Shown: positions 11,033 to 18,091 of the stretch, one piece after another
How positions within the stretch are numbered: position 1 is the first letter of the stretch
Layout of the letters: each line of letters begins with the position of its first letter
DNA from: Microbacterium faecale
GTDB lineage: Bacteria; Actinomycetota; Actinomycetes; Actinomycetales; Microbacteriaceae
NCBI RefSeq assembly: GCF_014640975.1
Contig: NZ_BMHO01000001.1
Span: 124,001 to 188,000, forward strand
Direction of reading: 5' to 3'
DNA length: 64,000 nucleotides
Position numbers and translations under genes: made by a program
Notes under the pieces: model-generated
Told to the model about the DNA's origin: nothing
The model's database searches: none
What the model saw: the letters and a program-made list of their open reading frames with translations, nothing else

Positions 11033-11611
11033 ATGAGCGCGCATCTGCAGGCCGACGCCGATCCCGACCGCTGGGTCCCCATCCGCGGGCGCGGCCTCGC
11101 CGGTGGCCGACACCGCAAGGCGGCGATCCGGATGCTCACGTCGACCGCCGGTGTCGTGCCCGGGCAGCCCGGATCCGGCGTGATCAACTTCATCGCGACC
11201 CGCGCGATCAAGGCGGGCCTGCGGCACGCGAACGGGCGCTTCCTCGCCTGGTCGTGGAAGGAAGATCCGTCGGCACTGGCCGCGCTCGCGCAGGCGCAGG
11301 AACTCACCCCGAACGTGCGCGCGGCGCGTGCGTCGATGCCGATGGAGTTCGACGACACCGAGAACTTCTCGAACCCCTACCTCGGTGTCGGCGAGAAGCT
11401 GGTCATGGATCAGCCGCAACAGGGACGGACGCCCTTCGCGACGTACACGTGGGAGACGGGCGGTCACCTCGTCACGCTGCACGCGGTGTCGCCCGACAAG
11501 GAGCGGTTCCTCCTCTTCCTCCCCCACCTCGACGACCTCGCGCGGTCGCTGCGCTGGATCGAAGACGTCGAAGTGGGCGAGTCGAACGTGCTGCGCCTCC
11601 CGCCAGCCTGA
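11033..11611 (+). CDS. Conserved-looking protein of unknown function, 192 residues
   Basis: The frame from the ATG at 11033 has normal GC-rich codon use and no competing frame. The product is soluble, with no signal peptide or membrane segment. It begins MSAHLQADAD and has a central WSWKEDPSALAALAQAQ segment, then YTWETGGHLVTLHAV and a C-terminal acidic helix (LDDLARSLRWIEDVE). No domain was recognised. A family A inverted repeat starts 10 bases after its stop codon. Confidence 0.75.
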   Translation: MSAHLQADADPDRWVPIRGRGLAGGRHRKAAIRMLTSTAGVVPGQPGSGVINFIATRAIKAGLRHANGRFLAWSWKEDPSALAALAQAQELTPNVRAARASMPMEFDDTENFSNPYLGVGEKLVMDQPQQGRTPFATYTWETGGHLVTLHAVSPDKERFLLFLPHLDDLARSLRWIEDVEVGESNVLRLPPA

Positions 11612-11621
11612 CAGGCGCTTC

Positions 11622-11674
11622 ACCTTCCACGAATGCACCGAAAAGCGTCGCTTTTCGGTGCATTCGTGGAAGGT
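11622..11674. repeat. Family A long inverted repeat, copy 1 (perfect)
   Basis: Two 26-bp perfect arms (11622-11647 and 11649-11674) around a single base. The outer part is ACCTTCCACGAATGCACC, shared with copies at 21938 and 23055; the inner eight bases are private. It sits between convergent genes, 10 bases after the stop of the unknown protein. Confidence 0.95.
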
Positions 11675-11749
11675 TGGGGTGTCCGCTCAGCGGGTGCTCC
11701 TCGCGCGGTCGTGCCCTCATGGGGGATGAGGACACGACCGCGCGAAGCC

Positions 11750-14700
11750 TCAGGCGTCCACCTGCTCCTTCCGGCGACGGGCGATGAAGACCGCGCCGAG
11801 TCCGGCGGCGAGGAGCAGTGCGGCGATCGCGCCGAGGCCGAGCGCCAGTTCCTCACCCGTCGGGTTCAGAGGGTCCTCCGGAGCCGGAGTCTCCTCCGGT
11901 GCCGGGGTGTCCTCCGGTGCCGGAGTGTCTTCCGGCGCCGGGGTCTCCTCGGGCTCCGGAGTCTCCTCCGGTGCCGGCGGCTCCTCCGTCGGGTGCTGAG
12001 TGCAGTGGTCGCTTCCGACCTCGCACTCGGCAGACGGCTCCTCGCCGGTGACCGTCACGACGTTGCCGAGGACGTGGTCGCCCTGTTCGGCGTAATCGCG
12101 CACCTCGACGGCATACGTCACCGTCACCACCTGCTGGCCCGCCAGCTCACCCGAAACCGTGAACTGCTCGTCGCGCACCTCCGAGGCCGTGAGCGCCTCA
12201 TCAGACGACTGCGGCTCCTGCACGAGATCCGCGTCATCCAGCACGCCCGCCATGTGGTCGGTGTACGAGATGTCTGCCGATCCCTCGCCCTCGTTCTCGA
12301 ACGTGAGCGTGTAGGTGACGATCTGGCCGTCCTCCACCGCGATGCCATTCTCCGGGTCGGCGGTCTTGGAGACCGAGACGTTCGAGACGGCGTTCGAGGT
12401 GCAGTCCTCTCCGTCAGAGCACACGGGCTCCGCAGGCGGCTCCTCTTCGGGATCCATGAGGAAGTTCGCCAGCTGGCTGTCGCCGAGCTGGTCAGCGGCC
12501 TTCACGGCGACGGTGTAGGTCACCGTGACCGTCTGACCCGGCTGCAGCTCGCCGGTGATCGCGAACCGGTTGTTCTCGATCTCCGACACGCTCAGGGCGT
12601 CGTCAGAAGCCGACGGCTGGACGGTCACGTCGGCGTCGTCGAGCACGTGCGTCAGGTCGTCGACCCGGTTCACGTCCACCGGCGCGCTGCCGGTGCTCTC
12701 GAACGTCAGCGTGTAGGTCAGCTCCTGGCCAGGCTGCACGGCCGTTCCCGTCGCCGGGTTCACGGACTTGGAGTCCTCAAGCCGCGGCGCGGTGTTCGTG
12801 GTGCAGTCCTCGTCGCCGGGCTCGCACACGCTCGGATCCTCCGGAGTGTCCTCGTCGGGGTCGAGGAGGACGTTGCCGAGAACGGTGTCGCCCATGGCAT
12901 CGGCCGGCTTCACCGTCACCGTGTAGGTGACCGTGACCATCTGCCCGGGCTCGAGCTCGCCGACGATCGAGAAGCGACCGTCCTCGATCTCCGAGACCGC
13001 CAGCGCCTCATCCGACGACACCGGTGCGGTGGTGACGTCAGCGTCGTCGAGCACGTGAGTCAGGTCGTCGACCCGGTCCACGTCACCCGGTGCGGCGCCG
13101 ATGTTCTGGAACGTCAGCGTGTAGGTCAGCTCCTGACCAGGCTGCACGACAGTGCCCGACTCCGGATCCACTGACTTCGCGTCGATGATCCTCGGCGCGA
13201 GGTTCGTCGTGCAGTCCTCGTCGCCCGGCTCGCACACCGTCGGGTCTTCAGGCGTGTCGCCGTCCGGCCCCATCAGGAAGTTCGCCAGCACGGCGTCGCC
13301 CATCTCGTCGACCGGCTTGACCGTCGCGGAGTACGTCACCGTGACCGTCTGTCCGGCCTCGAGCTCGCCGACGATCGAGAACCGTCCATCCTCGATCTCC
13401 GAGACCGCCAGTGCGTCGTCCGAGGCGGACGGCTGCACCGTCACGTCGGCGTCGTCGAGCAGGTGCGTCAGGTCATCGACCCGGTCCACATCGCCCGCAG
13501 CGGCTCCGTTGTTCGTGAACGTCAGCGTGTACTGCAGCTCATCACCCGAGACGACCGTGGATCCGGAGTCCGGGTCCACCGACTTCGCGTCGACGATTTC
13601 CGGCACGTAGTTCACCGTGCACAGCGGGTCGTCCTCATCGCACACATCGCCGTCACCGGGCGGGGTGTTCGTCGGGAAGACGACGTTGCCGAGCGTGTGG
13701 TCGCCACGCTCACCGTCGGGCAGCACGCGCACGGTGTACGACACCGTGGCCGACTCACCGTTCGGCAGCAGTCCGCTGACCGAGAACTGGCCGTCCTCGA
13801 CCTCCGTCACCTCGAGCATCCCGGGGTCGGAAGAGACGGGAGCAACGATGAGCTCCGCGTCGTCGAGCACGCCCGAGAGGTCGTCCGTCCAGGACACGAT
13901 GTCCGCGGGAGCGGATCCGGTGCTGTCGAACGTGATGCTGTACGTCAGCTCCTGACCTGCGACGACAGTGCTGCCGTCCTCGGGGTCGACGTCCTTCGTC
14001 ACCGTGTACTGACCACCGGGGATGTTGACGAGGCCACAGGGCTCGCCCGTCACCGGGTCGCGACCATCGGCATCGCGCGGGTCGCAGACCGGCTTCTCGC
14101 CCGGGTTCTCGGGGTCGAACGGCTGCCACGCGACGTTCGAGAGCATGGCATCGCCCTCGGCCGTGTAGGTCACCTGGTAGGTGATCGTCACCGTCTCGTC
14201 GACGCCCAGAGCGCCCGCCCAGCTGAGGCGGCCGTCCTCGAGCGCGGCGTCGGCACCGGTGCTGGTGGTGATCGAGCCGTCCACGAAGGTGGCGTCGTCG
14301 AGCACGTCGGTCATGTCGTCCAGAACCACGGCGGGTGCCTCGTCCGTGTAGACGCCGGGGCCGACGTTCGTCGCCGTGACCTCGTAGGTCACCGTCTCGC
14401 CCACGCGAGGCAGCTCCGTGAAGTCAGCGGACTTCTCGACCTCGAGCTCCGGAAGGAGATTCGTGATCGTGACGCAGTCGGGGTCACCCGGCTCGCACTC
14501 CGGAGTGGTCGGCGGGTCGTCGCCCGGAGGCTCCTCCGCGTGCCACACCGTGTTGCGCACGGTGTTGTTGCCGTCCGATCCGAGCACGACCTGGTATTCG
14601 ATCGTCACCGTCTCGCCGGCGCCAAGCGGGCCGACCCAGCTGAGCAGTTCGAAGTCGCTGTCGAAGGTCGCCTCGACATCGGCCGGCTCACCCGCGATGG

Positions 14701-17700
14701 ACGTGACGATGGATCCGTCGACGAATGTCGCATCGTCGAGCACACCGGACAGGTCGTCCAGGATCACCGCGGGGGTGTCATCCGTGTACGGATCCGTGCC
14801 GGGGTTGGTCGCGGTCACCGTGTACGTGACCGTGTCGCCAGGACGCGAGGCGTCCGAGAAGTCAGACTCCTTGGTCAGCTCGATGTCGCGGTCAACCACC
14901 TCGACGGTGTAGTCCTCGACTTCACCGGCCGAGGCCTCGCCCGTCGGAAGGAACTCGGTGACACCGGTCGGGAAGAGCCGGAATCGCGCGTACGTGTCCT
15001 CGGTCGTCGTGGCTTCGCCGAACGTCAGCGTGTACGACCCGGAGCCACTGTTTGCGGGCACATCCGCGGTGACGAGCTCGCCGTCATCGAACGTGCCGCT
15101 GCCGTCGAGGTCCACCCAGGCGGCGATCGTGGCCGCGTCGTCGGTGTTGTTGACGGCCGTCACGTCGACGTCGGTGGTGCCCGTCGTCGACACGGCGATC
15201 GGAGCGGTCACGCCGTCCTCGTCCGCAGCGCGGTTGTCATCGTCGCCCCTCGCGTCCGCCGACGGCTGCCCGTCGGGATCGAAGTCGATGAGATCGCCGA
15301 GCGTGAGGCCCGACGTCAGGACGTGGCGAGCGCCGTCGTCCTCCAGCATCGTGCCGTAGGAAGCCGGCGCGTCACCGAAGTCGAAACACGACGGCTCGAT
15401 CGCGAGGTCGCCGTCGCCGTCGAACCCGAAACCGGAATTGGATCCGCCCTGCCAGTCGGATTCGAACGTGGCGATGTCCTCCAGCACGATCTGGAAGCGG
15501 CTCTCCGGGTTGCCGTTCCACTGGCCGGATCCGCGGAAACGGACCTCGCCAGCTTCTTCCGTGATCTGAACGGCGCTGCCCTCCGTGACGGCATAGCTCG
15601 CCAGGTCTGCGGCGGCGAAGGTCCCGATCTCGCCCGTGTCCATGTCGCTCACCGTGTAGGCGGCGTTGACACCGATCGGCTCTTCGGTGCCCGCGACGAA
15701 GAAGCTGTAGCGCAGCGAGGCGTTGCCCTCAATCTGCCAGTTCGCGTCGTCCTCGCCGAAGATCCCTCCGCTGCCGCGACGGATGGCGTTCGTCCATCCG
15801 TCGAGCACCTCGACGAACATGTCGACAGCCTGCCCGTTCACGACGCTGACGTCACCGAACAGTGCCGTCGTGCCGGCGCCGCCGTCGCCGCTTCGCTCGA
15901 CAGGATCGCTGAAAGTGAAGGCGTAGTGCTCCGTATCCGAAGCCGTGCACCCGTTCGGCGTCAGCACGCGCTCGACGAGCACGCGGTAGTCCTCCACCTC
16001 GCCGTCGGGCGCAGGCCCGGTGGGAGCGGCGACCGCGTCGGCATCCGTGCTGTAGCGCACGCGGACCATCGATGAGATGTCATCCGGGTTGTCGCGCATC
16101 TCGAACGTCAGCTCGTTCGCTCCGGCAGCCACTGGCTCCGAGCTCACGACGCGCTCGTCGTTGCCGAACGTACCGTCGAGATCCCAGTCGACCCACACCG
16201 ACACGAACCCGTCCGCGGTCGCGGTGACCTCGAGGGTGTTCGTGATGCCAGCGAGCGACACCGGGTCGGTTCCGGTGCGGATCACCGCGTTGCCGTACCC
16301 GAGCTGCGGGTTGAAGACGACACCGTCCTCGTCCGCGCCGTCACCGTCCGCGTTGGGGCTCGGCTGTCCGTCTTCCTCAGCATCGATCGACTCACCGAGC
16401 ATGACGGGAGCCGTCAGGGCGTCCTCGTCGTAGTCGGGGATGAGGTGGCGTGCACCGTCGTCGGTGCGCAGCGTGCCGTACGACTCCGGCGCGTCACCGA
16501 AATCGATCGCAGGCTCGATGGCACACGTCTCGGCGGTGTCGCTGTCGTTGTCGACGACATCATCGCGTTCGTTACCGATCACGGTCGCGGTGTTCTCGGT
16601 GCACTCGCCAGCGGCGAGGTTCGACTCGGCCACGATCGTGAACGTGTACTCGGCACCGCCCTCAAGTCGGCCGCCCGTCACCGTGAGCTGACGCGTCTCC
16701 TCGTCGTATGCGTTCGAGACCTCCTCGACGACGGCGGGTTCGCCGAGACCCTCGGGGATCACGTCGGTGACCGACCATCCGCTCGAGGCCGCGTCGCTCA
16801 GGTTGCGCACCGTGATCGAGTACTGCACCTGGTCATCGACGAGGTGCGTCGCTGCGGAGGTCTTCTCCACGGCGAGATCGACGGGAAGGCCGGGAACCAT
16901 CGTGCCGTCATTGATCGACGATGCGGGCCCCTCCGAGACCGAGATCAGCTCTACGGTCGGCTGAGCCGCCGCGACATCGCTGATCGCGAACTGGTAGACC
17001 GCGCCAGTGGCGTTGTCCGAGAACCCGAGGTTGCCGTTTCCGAACGTCCACCCCGCGCCGAAGCCGATGCTCGAGGGCTCAGCGATCGAGCCGGGAAAAA
17101 CCGTCAGGCCGCCGTCGGCCATGTTCACGCGGATGAGCTGACCCTGGAGGTTCAGAGCCCAGGCGAACCCCGCCGCGAACGTGAAGTCGGGCGCCGCGAA
17201 GCTCGCCGCCAGTGCTACTTCGCCCGCGCCTTCGCCGGTCGCGAGGTCGATGCGATAGGCGACGTTGGAGTTCTGTTGAATGATGTAGTAATAGCCGTCG
17301 TCACCGACGGCACCCGCCTGGAAGTTCGACCCCCCGGACGGCCCAACGAACGTTTCGCTGCCGACGCGCTCGATCACACCTTCCTGACCGACGCGCACAA
17401 GTGAACCGCTGGGAATCTCAGCGTTCCCGCCCGACACGATCGCGTAGATGTACCCGCTGGCCTCGTCGTACCCGATCCCGTTGTACGTGACGTCCTGAAC
17501 GTCGCCTTCTGGTGTGAAAGAGAACGTTCCGTCGGGGTTCGCGAGTGAGCGATAGAGCTGAGTCGTGCTGCCCTGGGAGATGAAGATCGTCGGATCGGCC
17601 GGGTCGAACGCATCGCCCGGCGCGGCGGCCGCGGGAGTGGCGACCGCTGTTCCGAGAAGAGGGATCACGAGACCGAGCGCAAGTGCGAACGCCGTGTGTC

Positions 17701-17800
17701 GTCGTGCGGAGCGTCGCACGTCCCTCGAGGGTTCGCCATTTCTCGGCGAAGACGACCACCACGCGCGCCCTCCGCGGGAACGCTGTGTTCTTGACAGCAA
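11750..17800 (-). CDS. Giant repeat-rich cell-surface protein (GEVED and DUF11-like repeats)
   Basis: About 2016 residues from a TTG start at 17800, chosen because AGGAGAG lies six bases upstream; a GTG at 17719 is the alternative and gives 1989 residues. The signal peptide core AFALALGLVIPLLG ends in ATPAAAAPG near residue 60. A propeller-like N-terminal region of about 280 residues is followed by one DUF11-type repeat, two regions starting with DFGDAP that each lead into a GEVED domain, and seven DUF11-like repeats. Three of the seven are near-identical 136-residue units. A Pro/Glu/Thr-rich stalk, LNPTGEE, a hydrophobic segment and the tail RRRKEQ end the protein. This is the plan of a wall-attached fibrous adhesin or stalk. 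Many paired Cys and Asp/Glu residues suggest stabilised beta-sandwich modules. It is divergent from a LuxR-type regulator. Confidence 0.9.
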   Translation of the reverse strand: MLSRTQRSRGGRAWWSSSPRNGEPSRDVRRSARRHTAFALALGLVIPLLGTAVATPAAAAPGDAFDPADPTIFISQGSTTQLYRSLANPDGTFSFTPEGDVQDVTYNGIGYDEASGYIYAIVSGGNAEIPSGSLVRVGQEGVIERVGSETFVGPSGGSNFQAGAVGDDGYYYIIQQNSNVAYRIDLATGEGAGEVALAASFAAPDFTFAAGFAWALNLQGQLIRVNMADGGLTVFPGSIAEPSSIGFGAGWTFGNGNLGFSDNATGAVYQFAISDVAAAQPTVELISVSEGPASSINDGTMVPGLPVDLAVEKTSAATHLVDDQVQYSITVRNLSDAASSGWSVTDVIPEGLGEPAVVEEVSNAYDEETRQLTVTGGRLEGGAEYTFTIVAESNLAAGECTENTATVIGNERDDVVDNDSDTAETCAIEPAIDFGDAPESYGTLRTDDGARHLIPDYDEDALTAPVMLGESIDAEEDGQPSPNADGDGADEDGVVFNPQLGYGNAVIRTGTDPVSLAGITNTLEVTATADGFVSVWVDWDLDGTFGNDERVVSSEPVAAGANELTFEMRDNPDDISSMVRVRYSTDADAVAAPTGPAPDGEVEDYRVLVERVLTPNGCTASDTEHYAFTFSDPVERSGDGGAGTTALFGDVSVVNGQAVDMFVEVLDGWTNAIRRGSGGIFGEDDANWQIEGNASLRYSFFVAGTEEPIGVNAAYTVSDMDTGEIGTFAAADLASYAVTEGSAVQITEEAGEVRFRGSGQWNGNPESRFQIVLEDIATFESDWQGGSNSGFGFDGDGDLAIEPSCFDFGDAPASYGTMLEDDGARHVLTSGLTLGDLIDFDPDGQPSADARGDDDNRAADEDGVTAPIAVSTTGTTDVDVTAVNNTDDAATIAAWVDLDGSGTFDDGELVTADVPANSGSGSYTLTFGEATTTEDTYARFRLFPTGVTEFLPTGEASAGEVEDYTVEVVDRDIELTKESDFSDASRPGDTVTYTVTATNPGTDPYTDDTPAVILDDLSGVLDDATFVDGSIVTSIAGEPADVEATFDSDFELLSWVGPLGAGETVTIEYQVVLGSDGNNTVRNTVWHAEEPPGDDPPTTPECEPGDPDCVTITNLLPELEVEKSADFTELPRVGETVTYEVTATNVGPGVYTDEAPAVVLDDMTDVLDDATFVDGSITTSTGADAALEDGRLSWAGALGVDETVTITYQVTYTAEGDAMLSNVAWQPFDPENPGEKPVCDPRDADGRDPVTGEPCGLVNIPGGQYTVTKDVDPEDGSTVVAGQELTYSITFDSTGSAPADIVSWTDDLSGVLDDAELIVAPVSSDPGMLEVTEVEDGQFSVSGLLPNGESATVSYTVRVLPDGERGDHTLGNVVFPTNTPPGDGDVCDEDDPLCTVNYVPEIVDAKSVDPDSGSTVVSGDELQYTLTFTNNGAAAGDVDRVDDLTHLLDDADVTVQPSASDDALAVSEIEDGRFSIVGELEAGQTVTVTYSATVKPVDEMGDAVLANFLMGPDGDTPEDPTVCEPGDEDCTTNLAPRIIDAKSVDPESGTVVQPGQELTYTLTFQNIGAAPGDVDRVDDLTHVLDDADVTTAPVSSDEALAVSEIEDGRFSIVGELEPGQMVTVTYTVTVKPADAMGDTVLGNVLLDPDEDTPEDPSVCEPGDEDCTTNTAPRLEDSKSVNPATGTAVQPGQELTYTLTFESTGSAPVDVNRVDDLTHVLDDADVTVQPSASDDALSVSEIENNRFAITGELQPGQTVTVTYTVAVKAADQLGDSQLANFLMDPEEEPPAEPVCSDGEDCTSNAVSNVSVSKTADPENGIAVEDGQIVTYTLTFENEGEGSADISYTDHMAGVLDDADLVQEPQSSDEALTASEVRDEQFTVSGELAGQQVVTVTYAVEVRDYAEQGDHVLGNVVTVTGEEPSAECEVGSDHCTQHPTEEPPAPEETPEPEETPAPEDTPAPEDTPAPEETPAPEDPLNPTGEELALGLGAIAALLLAAGLGAVFIARRRKEQVDA
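12382..13605 (-). repeat. Three tandem 408-bp coding repeats in the surface protein gene
   Basis: Matching landmarks recur at 12641, 13049 and 13457, exactly 408 bases (136 codons) apart. Each unit encodes an SK-V opening, TYTLTF (YTLTF), a DRVDDLTH-LLDDADV core and a closing Cys pair around CEPGDEDC. Boundaries are approximate. Flanking repeats in the same protein are more diverged, so these three look recently duplicated. Confidence 0.8.
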
Positions 17801-18091
17801 GAATCTCTCCTCTCGTTCAGGGCACGCCGACGACGCGAACGACCGGCGTGCACCCGACGTATGTCGCGCGAGATATGACGCACGGGACCGACGGGATCCA
17901 CTCGCGATTGAAGCGCGGCGCCCGGGACTCTCATAGCGGTCGACCGGAATTTCACCCCGCGCTTCACCCCGCGCGACATCCGACGTCTCCGTGATTAGAA
18001 TTGGCCGCTCTGGGCCATTTACGCGGCGAGCTGCTCCACATCTTGCACGGCGGTCGCGAGGGCGCGGAGAGTCACAGCGAGGGAGACATCC
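17801..18091. other. Divergent regulatory region between surface protein and LuxR-type gene
   Basis: A 291-base gap with no credible gene. It holds the AGGAGAG site of the surface protein, a direct repeat of TTCACCCCGCG (17951-17961 and 17963-17973, period 12), and an imperfect dyad TGGCC-GCTCTG-GGCCA near 18002-18017. Either could bind the adjacent regulator. No clear -35/-10 pair was found. Confidence 0.4.

Noticed and set aside
12382..13605. CRISPR or satellite reading of the regular 408-bp repeats
   Set aside because: They are in frame, encode a beta-sandwich-type module and differ mainly at silent positions.
13463..16075. A long plus-strand open frame (870 codons) opposite the surface protein gene
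   Set aside because: It is rich in Arg, Val, His and Asp with no domain, as expected for the antisense of GC-rich repetitive coding sequence. The minus-strand protein has a signal peptide, named domains and an anchor.
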